Source: Nocardia sienata NBRC 100364 (GTDB taxonomy: Bacteria > Actinomycetota > Actinomycetes > Mycobacteriales > Mycobacteriaceae). From it: a stretch of 64,000 bases of DNA. Below the pieces are notes generated by a model. That model worked only from the letters and a program-made list of their open reading frames with translations. It had not been told where the DNA came from and searched no databases. Positions 22,565 through 30,256 of the stretch are shown piece by piece. The stretch is from the NCBI RefSeq assembly GCF_001613205.1, contig NZ_BDBX01000008.1:1-64000 (forward strand), read 5' to 3'. How positions within the stretch are numbered: position 1 is the first letter of the stretch; the number at the start of each line of letters is the position of its first letter. Position numbers and translations under genes: made by a program.

Positions 22565-23071
22565 ATGACCGAGCGCAAACCCGTGGGTGTCGACTTCGAG
22601 TCCTGGGTCGATCGCAAGATCCGAGAGGCCACCGAACGCGGCGACTTCGACAATCTCGTCGGCGCGGGTGAACCGCTACCGGGCGCCGGGAACCCCTACC
22701 ACGACGAGAACGCCTGGTTGCGTGACTATCTGCGCCGCGAAGGAGTGAGCGGCGATGCCATGCTGCCGCCGTCGCTGCTGCTGCGCCGTGATGTGGAGCG
22801 GCTACCCGAGACGCTCCGCGACGCGGTGTCCGAACAGGAAGTACGCGAGACGGTCGCCGAACTGAACCGGCGCATCGTCGACTGGTTGCGGATCCCCACC
22901 GGGCCGCAGGTGCCGATCGCGCCGGTCGATGCGGACGCGGTCGTCCGGCAATGGCAGGAGCGGACTGCCCGGGAGGACGCCCCGGCCGCCGCGGCCCGGC
23001 GCCCGGAGATCGCCCCGCCCCGCTCCGCACCCGCGGCGCGCCGGTGGCGCCGGATCTTTCGCGGTCGCTGA
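22565..23071 (+). CDS. DUF1992 (DnaJ-homologue C28-like) protein
   Basis: 168 aa; ATG preceded by GAGGAG. Conserved DUF1992 core: VDRKIREATERGDFDNL, then AGEPLPGAGNPYHDENAWLRDYLRR-type sequence. The Ala/Pro/Arg-rich C-terminus is not conserved. Bacterial members have no assigned function; eukaryotic relatives are DNAJC28. Confidence 0.88.
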   Translation: MTERKPVGVDFESWVDRKIREATERGDFDNLVGAGEPLPGAGNPYHDENAWLRDYLRREGVSGDAMLPPSLLLRRDVERLPETLRDAVSEQEVRETVAELNRRIVDWLRIPTGPQVPIAPVDADAVVRQWQERTAREDAPAAAARRPEIAPPRSAPAARRWRRIFRGR

Positions 23072-23117
23072 GGCCGAACCCGCCCGGGATACCGCGGCGG
23101 TGGGGTTGTATGGAGGG

Positions 23118-23546
23118 ATGGATTCAGCGACCCTCGCCGATCGGCTCGAGATCACCGATCTGCTCACCCGCTACGCCACCGCCGTCGACAGTAAGGACTG
23201 GGCGCTGTACCGGACGGTTTTCACCGCCGACGCGCAGATCGACTACAGCACGGCCGGCGGTCCGGTCGGCGATCTGGAGACCGTGGTGGCCCGGCTGACC
23301 GAACAGCTGGACCTGTTCGCCTGCACCCAGCATTTCATCTCCAATATCGCGGTCGATCTCGACGGCGACACGGCGAAGGTGCGGGCGATGTTCTTCAACC
23401 CGATGATCGTGTCCCCGGGCAAACAGTTCACCTGCGGCGGCTGGTACAACCACGACCTGATCCGCACTCCCGACGGCTGGCGCAGCACCCGGCTGCTCGA
23501 GGAAGCGGCCTGGTTCGACGGTATCGAGGCCGCTTTCGCGCAGTAG
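23118..23546 (+). CDS. SnoaL-like (NTF2-fold) protein
   Basis: 142 aa. Typical SnoaL_4 N-terminus LADRLEITDLLTRYATAVDSKDW followed by FTADAQIDYS and alternating strands ending in WRSTRLLEEAAWF. Members are small-molecule isomerases, hydratases or binding proteins. GGAGGG lies right against the ATG, so an in-frame GTG at 23100 is a possible alternative start. Convergent with the metallophosphoesterase (9 nt between ends). Confidence 0.85.
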   Translation: MDSATLADRLEITDLLTRYATAVDSKDWALYRTVFTADAQIDYSTAGGPVGDLETVVARLTEQLDLFACTQHFISNIAVDLDGDTAKVRAMFFNPMIVSPGKQFTCGGWYNHDLIRTPDGWRSTRLLEEAAWFDGIEAAFAQ

Positions 23547-23555
23547 ACGCCACGG

Positions 23556-24311
23556 TCATCCGGTCAACGCGGTGGCGCGGTGCTCGAGCACGCGCGTCTG
23601 ACGCGGGTGCAGTTCGTACACGGCGAAGGCCGACCGGATGACCGGCTGGGCGACATTGCGGACACGGATACCGCCGGGTGTGGTGCCACGTTCGCATCCG
23701 GCGTGCGCGTGGCCGTGCAGCGCCAGATCCGCCCGGTGGGTGTCGATGGGTTCACCGAGCAGATAGGAACCCAGGAACGGGTAGATCTCCCGTGGTTCAC
23801 CGTGCAGGGTGTCGCTGACGGGGGAGTAGTGGGTGAGCACCACCGTGACATCGGTATCCAGTTCGGCCAGCGCGGTATCGAGCCGGGTGGCCAACTCCAC
23901 CGTGTGCCCGGCGAACTCGCGCATCAGGGGCTCGCCGAACACACTGGCGCATTTTCCGGCGAAACCGCCGCCGAATCCCTTCGTCCCCGCGACGCCCAGC
24001 GTGCGATCGCCGATCGTGACCGTGGTGGCGCTGCCCTCGAGGACCGTGATCCCGGCCGCGCCCAGCATCTCGGTGATCTCGTCGGCGTGATCGCTGTGAT
24101 AGTCGTGGTTGCCGAGAACCGCGATGACCGGGACCCCGAGATCGGCGAATTCCGTGGCCACCACCTCCGCTTCGGCCGGCGTCCCGTGATTGGTCAGATC
24201 ACCGGCCAGCAGTAGCACGTCGGCGTGGTCCGGTAGCCCACGCAGCGCGGGACGCAACCTTCCCCGTGAGTCGGTCCCCAGATGGATGTCCCCCACAGCG
24301 GCGATCCGCAT
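23556..24311 (-). CDS. Calcineurin-like metallophosphoesterase
   Basis: 251 aa. All metal-site motifs are present: GDIHLG, GDLTNHG, GNHDYH, THYSP and GHAHAG. Acts on phosphomono- or diesters; the substrate is not predictable. Last gene of the minus-strand run that begins at 28149; starts 24 nt after the BON gene. Confidence 0.9.
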   Translation of the reverse strand: MRIAAVGDIHLGTDSRGRLRPALRGLPDHADVLLLAGDLTNHGTPAEAEVVATEFADLGVPVIAVLGNHDYHSDHADEITEMLGAAGITVLEGSATTVTIGDRTLGVAGTKGFGGGFAGKCASVFGEPLMREFAGHTVELATRLDTALAELDTDVTVVLTHYSPVSDTLHGEPREIYPFLGSYLLGEPIDTHRADLALHGHAHAGCERGTTPGGIRVRNVAQPVIRSAFAVYELHPRQTRVLEHRATALTG

Positions 24312-24335
24312 CGGTGCACTCCCTTCCGCCCGGTG

Positions 24336-24614
24336 TCAGTCACCGAGGTCCTCGCATTCGCCCGGGCCGGGCGTCGCGGTCACGTGTACGTCGTTGTGGA
24401 TCTGTGCGTCCGGCGCGATCTCGTGCACCACGTCTTCGAGCCGGCGCCGGCGCTCGGCGGTACCCACTTCGCCGTCGAGTACCACCACATCTCCCCGGAT
24501 CCGCACCCGTACGCCCTGTTCGGCGCAGCGCGGGTCCTCGGTCAATGCCCGGTGCAGTTCGGCGGCCAGATACTCCGGCGGCCGGCCGGGCGGACGGTTC
24601 TGGGTTTCCGACAT
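24336..24614 (-). CDS. Small BON-domain protein
   Basis: 92 aa without signal peptide. One BON-type unit: LTEDPRCAEQGVRVRIRGDV, VVLDGEVGTAERRRRLEDVV, then HEIAPDAQIHNDVHV. BON domains bind membranes or polysaccharide and are frequent in stress-induced proteins. AAGGAAAGG lies upstream of the start. Spaced 16 nt from the nucleotidyltransferase gene. Confidence 0.8.
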   Translation of the reverse strand: MSETQNRPPGRPPEYLAAELHRALTEDPRCAEQGVRVRIRGDVVVLDGEVGTAERRRRLEDVVHEIAPDAQIHNDVHVTATPGPGECEDLGD

Positions 24615-24630
24615 CTATCCGGCCTTTCCT

Positions 24631-25200
24631 TCAGGTTCGATCATCGGTCCGGGTGTCGGCGATACCGAGATCGTCGATCAGCCCGAGAAACGCCCGCGCG
24701 TAGGGCGAATGTTCGGTCTGGGCGCGCACCGACGGCCAATCCACCTGTTCGCGCAGATCGCGCGAGATACGCAACAGCGGGCTCAGGTCCAACCGGTGCG
24801 CGTCGAAGACCAGCAGTTTGTCGACCAGCAGATCGGTGCCGTGCACCACCGGCGCCATCGTGGGCCCGACCCGCATGACCTCGGCCCGGGCCAGCAGGGC
24901 GTCGTCGACCTCACGATTGTTGGGCCGGTGGATGATGTCGATGAGAGTGTCACCGTCGTAGGCCTTGGTCAGCCAGTCCTCGGCAGCGTCGGCGATACGC
25001 AGTCCCGCCCGGGCCAGTTCGCTGCGCGCCCGGCCGCTGTCGGCGGGTTTGACGAAGAGATCGACGTCGTGATCGGAGGGCGGTCCACCTCGGGCGTAGA
25101 CCGCGCAGCCGCCCGCCACGGCGAAGGGGACGTCGTGGTGCGTCAGCGCGTTCGCGGCTCGCGTCAGCGCATGGAGCAATTGCTGATGGGTCGGAGCCAT
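24631..25200 (-). CDS. Nucleotidyltransferase-fold protein
   Basis: 189 aa. Pol-beta-type signature GGCAVYARGG-x4-DHDVDLFV (GG, then DxD metal ligands) and a helical C-terminal half. Similar folds occur in AbiEii/MNT toxins and in uncharacterised NTases; no HEPN or AbiEi-type partner is next to it, so a toxin role is not supported. Member of the putative 28149-23556 operon. Confidence 0.8.
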   Translation of the reverse strand: MAPTHQQLLHALTRAANALTHHDVPFAVAGGCAVYARGGPPSDHDVDLFVKPADSGRARSELARAGLRIADAAEDWLTKAYDGDTLIDIIHRPNNREVDDALLARAEVMRVGPTMAPVVHGTDLLVDKLLVFDAHRLDLSPLLRISRDLREQVDWPSVRAQTEHSPYARAFLGLIDDLGIADTRTDDRT

Positions 25201-25232
25201 ACCGGGCGGCTACCCGCAAACGGCCCCACCAA

Positions 25233-25466
25233 TCAGCTGACGACCGCGATCACCAAGGCCACCGCGACCACCGCGAACGCCGCTACCAGGACGATCGTCA
25301 GCACCACCGCCAGGACGCCGGTCGCCGGGAAGTGGTGCCGCGTGGCCGGCTCGTCGGCCGACAGCCCGGAGGTCTGCGGAGTGTCGGGTGGTGTGGAACC
25401 CGGCGGCACGCCGCCGCCCGGTTCCAGATCAGGGGTTTCGGCGGGGTCGGGATCCATGGATGACAT
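25233..25466 (-). CDS. Small DUF6480-type membrane protein
   Basis: 77 aa. N-terminal Pro/Gly motif PDPAETPDLEPGGGVPPGST is typical of the DUF6480 actinobacterial family, followed by one hydrophobic segment (VLAVVLTIVLVAAFAVVAVALVIAV). Probably a single-pass inner-membrane protein of unknown role. Starts 5 nt after the CDGSH gene. Confidence 0.8.
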   Translation of the reverse strand: MSSMDPDPAETPDLEPGGGVPPGSTPPDTPQTSGLSADEPATRHHFPATGVLAVVLTIVLVAAFAVVAVALVIAVVS

Positions 25467-25471
25467 ACCCT

Positions 25472-25834
25472 CTACCTCCCGTCTCGGTCATTTCCGGAGC
25501 GCCTGGCCCGGCGGCGATGGCTGGTATCGCACAGCGGGTAGCTCCCGGAACGTTTGCAGGTACACAGCGCGACCAGAAAGCGGTCGGCGAGTACGTGGTC
25601 ACCGTCTGGGGTGACCACCTCCAGCGGGCCCTCGACAAGAGCGGGGCCCTCGGCGGTGAAGGTGATCCGGCGCACCGGGCCCGCCGCATCCGGCGGGACG
25701 GGGGCCGAGTCGGGCCGGGGACCGGAAGCGTCGTCCGGCACCGCTGTGCTGTCCGCGACAGCCGGGTCGGTATGGCGGATCGCGGCGAGTAACTCGTCGG
25801 GACCGGCCGGAAGTTCAGCGGGTTCGGTCGGCAC
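25472..25834 (-). CDS. CDGSH-type [2Fe-2S] protein
   Basis: 120 aa. C-terminal CDGSH motif CTCKRSGSYPLCDTSH with ligands Cys91, Cys93, Cys102 and His106 (3Cys-1His, labile redox cluster). About 50 variable N-terminal residues precede the domain. Starts (GTG) 20 nt inside the methyltransferase gene, so expression is coupled. CDGSH proteins move electrons or clusters; here it sits beside an iron-containing oxygenase-like protein and a flavodoxin-like reductase. Confidence 0.9.
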   Translation of the reverse strand: MPTEPAELPAGPDELLAAIRHTDPAVADSTAVPDDASGPRPDSAPVPPDAAGPVRRITFTAEGPALVEGPLEVVTPDGDHVLADRFLVALCTCKRSGSYPLCDTSHRRRARRSGNDRDGR

Positions 25835-26474
25835 GGATCACCACCAGTTCCTCGTGCTCTTGTTCGGGCTGTATCAGGCCGCGTTCGCGCAACCACTCCA
25901 CGCGGCTACGCATCACCGGCCCGAACGGGATGACCGTGCGGGCCACCACGGTCGCCTTCAGCCCGCCGGTACGCAACCGGGTGAGGGTGGCGGCGATACC
26001 CGAGACCGCGGAGTGCACGATCAAGGCGGTACCGCCGACGCTGAGCAGTTGCGGCATCATCTCGCACAGGGGGTCCAGCAGATGGCGGCCGTGCCAACCG
26101 GCGTCCCAGGCGCGCGCGGGGCCGTCCTGGGGTGGATGCGTTTCGCTCGGTACGTAGGGCGGGTTGGCGACCACCACATCGAACGTGCGGCCTGCGACCA
26201 CCCGGGTGACGTCTCCGTACAGCAGTTCCAGCCGCACCCCGTACAGCCGGCTGTTGAACCAGGCGGAGGCCAGCGCGGCGCGCGACAGATCCACCGCGGT
26301 GACCGCCGCCGCCCCTGATCGGGCGGCGTGGATCGCCAGCGCACCGGTGCCGGTGCACGCGTCGAGTACCTGCGCGTCGCGCGGCAGTGCCGCGTCGGTC
26401 ATCGCCCGGGCCAGCAGCCGGGTATCCGGTTGCGGGCGGTAGACGCCGGGAACACGAACGAACACCGGACTCAC
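25815..26474 (-). CDS. Class I SAM methyltransferase, HemK/PrmC-like
   Basis: 219 aa; GTG at 26474 in a GTGA overlap with the upstream gene, preferred over a longer frame because of the coupling. Motif I LDACTGTGALAIHAARSG, then DVVVANPPYVPSE (NPPY, the signature of N-methylation of amide or exocyclic amino groups). Shorter than PrmC (about 280 aa), without its N-terminal helical domain, so not release-factor PrmC itself. Substrate unknown. Confidence 0.88.
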   Translation of the reverse strand: MSPVFVRVPGVYRPQPDTRLLARAMTDAALPRDAQVLDACTGTGALAIHAARSGAAAVTAVDLSRAALASAWFNSRLYGVRLELLYGDVTRVVAGRTFDVVVANPPYVPSETHPPQDGPARAWDAGWHGRHLLDPLCEMMPQLLSVGGTALIVHSAVSGIAATLTRLRTGGLKATVVARTVIPFGPVMRSRVEWLRERGLIQPEQEHEELVVIRADRTR

Positions 26475-27481
26475 CGCTCCGTCGTCCGCAGCGAGCTCTC
26501 GCCCGCCCGCCAGCGGTCGAGCAGCTGGGCCGAGCACCGGTCCTCGAGGAGATCGGTCGCCTGGATTCCGAAGACCACCGATTCGGCCAGTTCGGGTTCG
26601 TGGGCCAGCAGGTCGTCGAGCACCTCCCGGCGCACGACCTGTTCGTGGACGGCGTCGGCGGTCACGTGCTCGCTGTAGAACCGTACGCAGTCCGCGTGGG
26701 CGGAGAACCGGTGCAGCGCCTCGACCATCAGTTTCGAGGCCGGCGAAGAGGTGATCTCCACCGCCGCGAAATGCCCCACGATCGCTCCCCGCATCGAACG
26801 GTGCAGACCGAACAGCGACATCATGTCGACCAGGGCGAGCATGGGGGCCGGGACGATGTCCAGATAGTGCAGATAGCCGTCGGACAGGCCCGCGCCACGC
26901 AACAGGTCGGCGTAGAGCCGGGCATGGATCCGATCACCGTGACCGCCACCGAACTCGTCGAACTCGATCGCTACCAGCCCGGCCTTCGCCCGGCCTCGTA
27001 GCCGGGGTATCACCCAGGCCACCGGATCGGCCTCCTTGTGGTGGTAGATCGAGCGCTGTACGAAATACTCGCGCATCTGCCACCAGCAGCCCTCGTCGCG
27101 CAGCCGACGGGGGACACCGCCGGCCACGGGCACGGTGAGCAACCTATCCAGTTCCGCGGTGACATCGGCGCCGCCGGGCACCTCGGCTCGCAGGGCGGCG
27201 AGGAAGCGGCGCTCGAGCTCCGCGCGTATCCGCAGCAGGCCCGGATCCCACTCCCAGTCGGCGTCGACGCCGTCGAAACCGTGATAGTGCAGCTCGTAGC
27301 AGGTGTGCAGGGTCAGCTGGAGATCGTCACCGTAGGGATCGAGGTCGTCGGGGACGTCGGGTACCGGGCGTCCGGGTGTGTCCCGCAGTAGCGTCAGCAC
27401 GGCCGCCGAAAGCGGTCCGCGGGCCATCGGGAGCGCGGGCGCACCGACGGCGGTCGCGCGCGGGGTGAGTGTTTCGACCAT
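26471..27481 (-). CDS. Haem-oxygenase-like iron-containing redox protein
   Basis: 336 aa, all-helical. The pattern of candidate metal ligands (CYELHYHGF near 61-69, EFDEFGGGHGDRIH near 170-182, HFAAVEITSS and FYSEHVTADAVHEQ later) fits the haem-oxygenase-like di-iron oxidase superfamily (relatives UndA, SznF, CADD). These use O2 on fatty acids, amino acids or guanidines. The methyltransferase start overlaps its stop. Reaction unknown. Confidence 0.85.
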   Translation of the reverse strand: MVETLTPRATAVGAPALPMARGPLSAAVLTLLRDTPGRPVPDVPDDLDPYGDDLQLTLHTCYELHYHGFDGVDADWEWDPGLLRIRAELERRFLAALRAEVPGGADVTAELDRLLTVPVAGGVPRRLRDEGCWWQMREYFVQRSIYHHKEADPVAWVIPRLRGRAKAGLVAIEFDEFGGGHGDRIHARLYADLLRGAGLSDGYLHYLDIVPAPMLALVDMMSLFGLHRSMRGAIVGHFAAVEITSSPASKLMVEALHRFSAHADCVRFYSEHVTADAVHEQVVRREVLDDLLAHEPELAESVVFGIQATDLLEDRCSAQLLDRWRAGESSLRTTER

Positions 27482-27540
27482 GGTTCGCCTTTCGCAGGCA
27501 TCGAACGGATCCCTGGGAGGGCAGCGGGACGCGCTGCGCG

Positions 27541-28149
27541 TTATTCGGCCGGGTAAGGGGCGCCGCGGAGCGCTCGGGCGAGATGGGCGGCATTGCGGGC
27601 GGCGGTTGCGTTGGTGGAGGCGACAGCGCTGGGGACCTCGTCCAGTTGCAGATAGTCGACGCCGCTCATGGCCTCACCGTTCCAGTAGGTGCCGCCCTGC
27701 GCGGGCACGGTGAAACCGATGTCGTTCAGGCCCTGGAACAGGTCGGCGGTGATCTTGTGGGCGCCGTCCTCGTTCCCGACCACGGCCGTCAGGGCGACCT
27801 TGCCGAACATGGCGGGCCGTCCCGCGTCGTCGGTCTCCGACAGCTCGGCGTCCAGTCTTTCCAGCACGCGCTGCGCCACCGACGACATATGGCCCACCCA
27901 GGTCGGAGTCGCGAACAGCAGGATATCCGCCCCGGCGATGCGGGCCCGTACGGCGGGCCATTCGTCGCCGTCGCCCTCGTCGGCGCTGGTACCCGGGCGT
28001 ATATCGTGATCGACGACCCGGATCACCTCGCCCGCCACATCGTGGCGTGCGAGTTCGCCGAGCACCTGCCGGGCCAGCAGATCGCTACTGGATTCGGCCG
28101 GTGAGCTCTTCAGCGAGCACACCAGTGCCACCGCGGTCAGTGAAGCCAT
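27541..28149 (-). CDS. Flavodoxin-like NAD(P)H-dependent FMN oxidoreductase
   Basis: 202 aa; ATG 28149 with GGAGG about 7 nt upstream. Flavodoxin fold: VALVCSLKSSPAESSSDLLA (FMN phosphate loop), LLFATPTWVGHMSSVAQRVLERLD, and GNEDGAHKITADLFQGLNDIGF. First gene of the minus-strand run; the next starts 59 nt on. A SigF-like promoter and a four-fold hexamer repeat lie in its upstream region. Confidence 0.88.
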   Translation of the reverse strand: MASLTAVALVCSLKSSPAESSSDLLARQVLGELARHDVAGEVIRVVDHDIRPGTSADEGDGDEWPAVRARIAGADILLFATPTWVGHMSSVAQRVLERLDAELSETDDAGRPAMFGKVALTAVVGNEDGAHKITADLFQGLNDIGFTVPAQGGTYWNGEAMSGVDYLQLDEVPSAVASTNATAARNAAHLARALRGAPYPAE

Positions 28150-28192
28150 CCGGAAACCTCCGCCCCTGTTGGTCGGCCGGTCCGACCCGGCC

Positions 28193-28216
28193 CTGTGCCT
28201 GTGCCTGTGCCTGTGC
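28193..28216 (-). repeat. Four perfect tandem copies of GCACAG in a 5' leader
   Basis: Four exact 6-bp units (CTGTGC on plus) beginning 44 nt upstream of the reductase ATG and ending next to the predicted transcription start. Copy number could change by slippage. Confidence 0.85.
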
Positions 28217-28219
28217 GCA

Positions 28220-28244
28220 ATAGCCGGTCGCACGGGGGATAAAC
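28220..28244 (-). promoter_or_regulatory. SigF-like promoter for the redox operon
   Basis: Minus-strand GTTT (28244-28241), 15-nt spacer, GGCTAT (28225-28220). Mycobacterial SigF consensus is GTTT-N15-17-GGGTAT, so one mismatch. Predicted start near 28212, about 62 nt before the ATG. The sigF gene itself is 2 kb away. Confidence 0.5.
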
Positions 28245-28476
28245 ATCATTATCCGGCCGCGCGGCGGCGACCGCGACCGGATATGCCCGGGTCGGCGGCG
28301 GTGTACACCGTCGGCCGACCGTGCCAGAATGGTCGTCAGGTTGAAAACATGCAGCCGATCCCGGTGCCGCGTATCTCGGTGCCCGGGTTCGATGAGCGGG
28401 ACCGGCTCCCGTTCCGAGATCCGCCCGTAACGCGTACGCCAACCGGAAATCCCCACCAGCAAGGGATGGGATTGAT

Positions 28477-28884
28477 ATGTCGGTTACCGCCGCCCGGTAC
28501 CAGGTCGATCAGCAACGCAAGCGCGAACCGCGGCCGGTCATCACCGGCCGTATGTGGTCGCGACGCAGTACCGAACACCCCGAATGCGTGATCGCCCGCG
28601 TGGAAGGCGAGTTGGATGCCGTACTGCACGAGGAACTGCGCAGCCTACTCGAGCGGTGCCGCGCCGGTCTGTGCCGCGCCGTAGTGCTCGATCTGCGCGC
28701 GACAACGTTCATGAGTATCCGTGCCGCCGTACTCCTCGCAGAAGCCAAGGCCGCCGCGTGGCGGGCCGGGGTCGAGCTGCGTGTGGTCAGCGGCCGCAAG
28801 GAAGTGGAGCGGGCACTCGAGGTCGCCGGTGTGCGGCCACAGTTCCAGTACTTCCCGAGTATGAGCTGCGCGCTCACGAGCTGA
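28477..28884 (+). CDS. STAS-domain protein, anti-sigma factor antagonist-like
   Basis: 135 aa. STAS pattern: CVIARVEGELDAVLHEELRSLL, AVVLDLRATTFMSIRAAVLLAE, then AGVELRVVSGRKEVERALEVAGV. The usual phosphorylation motif (DSSG after a Phe) reads FMSIRAA here, so the normal Ser position and Gly are changed and classic switching by RsbW phosphorylation is doubtful. Followed by a terminator hairpin, then PAS-ANTAR, RsbW and SigF genes. Likely part of SigF control. Confidence 0.82.
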   Translation: MSVTAARYQVDQQRKREPRPVITGRMWSRRSTEHPECVIARVEGELDAVLHEELRSLLERCRAGLCRAVVLDLRATTFMSIRAAVLLAEAKAAAWRAGVELRVVSGRKEVERALEVAGVRPQFQYFPSMSCALTS

Positions 28885-28904
28885 CCCACCACTGCCCGGA
28901 TACC

Positions 28905-28934
28905 CTGCCCCGGCCGCGCGAGCGGCCGGGGCAG
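28905..28934 (+). terminator. Terminator after the STAS gene
   Basis: 13-bp perfect stem (28905-28917 with 28922-28934) closed by a GCGA (GNRA-type) tetraloop, 20 nt after the stop. Confidence 0.75.
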
Positions 28935-28971
28935 TGTCGCTTTCCGTACAGGAACAGTCGATACTCGAGCG

Positions 28972-29643
28972 GTGTCGCGAGAAGACGGCGTTGTCGCCGA
29001 GCAACTGTTGGACTCGATCGGAAGCGTCTCGCAATGTGCGGGCGCCTTCCGGTTCTGGTTCGCCGACCAACGCTGGGAGTGGTCGGAGGCCGTCGCCGAG
29101 ATGCACGGTTACCCGCCCGCGCCGATGACCCCCAGCACCGAGCTGCTGCTCGGTCACAAGCACCCCGACGACCGCGCCCAGGTGGCGGGCGCCCTGGCGA
29201 AATCGGTGGCCGAGGGGACCCCGTTCTGCAGCAGGCACCGTATCGTCGACCTCGCCGGGCACACCAAGCACGTGATCGTGGTGGCCGATGTGATGGCCGA
29301 CGAGCAGGGTGTCGTGATCGGTTCCACGGGCTACTACATCGACCTCACCGAGACGCTGGCCGAGGAGCGGGAGGAAGCGCTGCAGGACACGCTGCCGGGA
29401 CTCTATGCGGCGCGAGCGGTGATCGAGCAGGCCAAGGGCGCGTTGATGGTCGTGTACGGCATCAGTGCCGACCAGGCGTTCCGGGTGCTGATCTGGCGTT
29501 CCCAGGAGACCAACACCAAACTCCGCGCGCTGGCCGCGCGGCTGGTCGCCGAGCTGCCCACGATCGAATATGCCGCGCCCGCCCTGCGCACCGAATTCGA
29601 TCATCTGCTGCTGACAGTTCACGAGCGGATCGACTGCGCGTGA
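28972..29643 (+). CDS. PAS-ANTAR RNA-binding response protein
   Basis: 223 aa. PAS fold-3 at about residues 15-125 (FRFWFADQRWEWSEAVAEMHGY; HPDDRAQVAGALAKS; ending STGYYIDLTE). ANTAR domain at 140-200 (RAVIEQAKGALMVVYGISAD, AFRVLIWRSQETN). ANTAR domains bind tandem-hairpin RNA antiterminators. No kinase or hydrolase domain. GTG start has only a weak site, so the start is uncertain. Lies just before the SigF promoter of rsbW-sigF. Confidence 0.85.
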   Translation: MSREDGVVAEQLLDSIGSVSQCAGAFRFWFADQRWEWSEAVAEMHGYPPAPMTPSTELLLGHKHPDDRAQVAGALAKSVAEGTPFCSRHRIVDLAGHTKHVIVVADVMADEQGVVIGSTGYYIDLTETLAEEREEALQDTLPGLYAARAVIEQAKGALMVVYGISADQAFRVLIWRSQETNTKLRALAARLVAELPTIEYAAPALRTEFDHLLLTVHERIDCA

Positions 29644-29653
29644 ACAGCGCGGT

Positions 29654-29678
29654 GTTTCGGCGATTCCGGCCGGGGTAT
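29654..29678 (+). promoter_or_regulatory. Consensus SigF promoter for rsbW-sigF
   Basis: GTTT at 29654-29657, exactly 15 nt, GGGTAT at 29673-29678: full match to the mycobacterial SigF consensus. It starts 11 nt after the PAS-ANTAR stop and about 125 nt before rsbW, implying positive autoregulation as for M. tuberculosis usfX-sigF. Confidence 0.75.
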
Positions 29679-29803
29679 GTGCGCATGTGACAATCAGGCG
29701 ACATCCGAAGGAAAGACGAACCGCGGCGTCATCGACGGTCACGGGCACCGACGGGGCCCGGCGGGCGCCCCCCGCCCGCCGGGGTGCGGGCGGTAGGAAC
29801 GAG

Positions 29804-30256
29804 GTGGTGGTGCGCATGGGGGAGAGTGTCTCCGATTCCGTGTATACGACATCGGCGGATACGACAGTGGGCGTGCGGATCCCGGCCCGGCAGGAGCAGC
29901 TGGTGATGCTGCGTGCGCTGGCCGAGACCGTATCGCTGATCGCCGACTTCGGTCTGGACGAGGTGACCGATATCCGGCTCGCCCTCGATGAGGTGGCTAC
30001 ATCGTTGATTGCCGCAGCTGTTCCCGATTCGAGTCTGACCTGCGATTTCGATTACGACGAGCACCGCATGACAGTGCGCGTAACCTCGATCTCGGAGGTC
30101 GACTCGCTCCAGGACCAGGAGGGATTCGGCTGGCATATCGTCCGGACGCTGACCCGCTCGGTCAGCGTGGAACAGCACCCCTACGACGTGGCGAGTGGTG
30201 GTTACCCGACCGATGTCGAGTTCAGCTGGTTCCGAGGAGGCGCCGATGGCGCGTGA
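29804..30256 (+). CDS. rsbW: Anti-sigma factor RsbW/UsfX-type kinase
   Basis: About 150 aa. HATPase fold of the GHKL type: ARQEQLVMLRALAETVSLIA, DIRLALDEVATSLI (N-box with Glu), and GFGWHIVRTLT (G-box remnant). Binds SigF and phosphorylates STAS antagonists. GTG 29804 chosen because AGGA ends 5 nt before it; an ATG at 29816 is the alternative. Overlaps sigF by 11 nt. Confidence 0.85.
   Translation: MVVRMGESVSDSVYTTSADTTVGVRIPARQEQLVMLRALAETVSLIADFGLDEVTDIRLALDEVATSLIAAAVPDSSLTCDFDYDEHRMTVRVTSISEVDSLQDQEGFGWHIVRTLTRSVSVEQHPYDVASGGYPTDVEFSWFRGGADGA

Larger units (their letters stand above)
28150..28476. other. Divergent promoter region between redox operon and STAS gene
   Basis: 327 bp separating two divergent transcripts. 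It contains the leader, hexamer repeat and SigF-like promoter of the minus-strand operon (28193-28244). No clear promoter was identified for the plus-strand STAS gene; its ribosome site is AAGGGA near 28461. Confidence 0.6.

Noticed and set aside
24631..25200. Toxin-antitoxin module (MNT/AbiEii type)
   Set aside because: The nucleotidyltransferase has no HEPN or AbiEi-type neighbour and sits in a run of unrelated stress-type genes.
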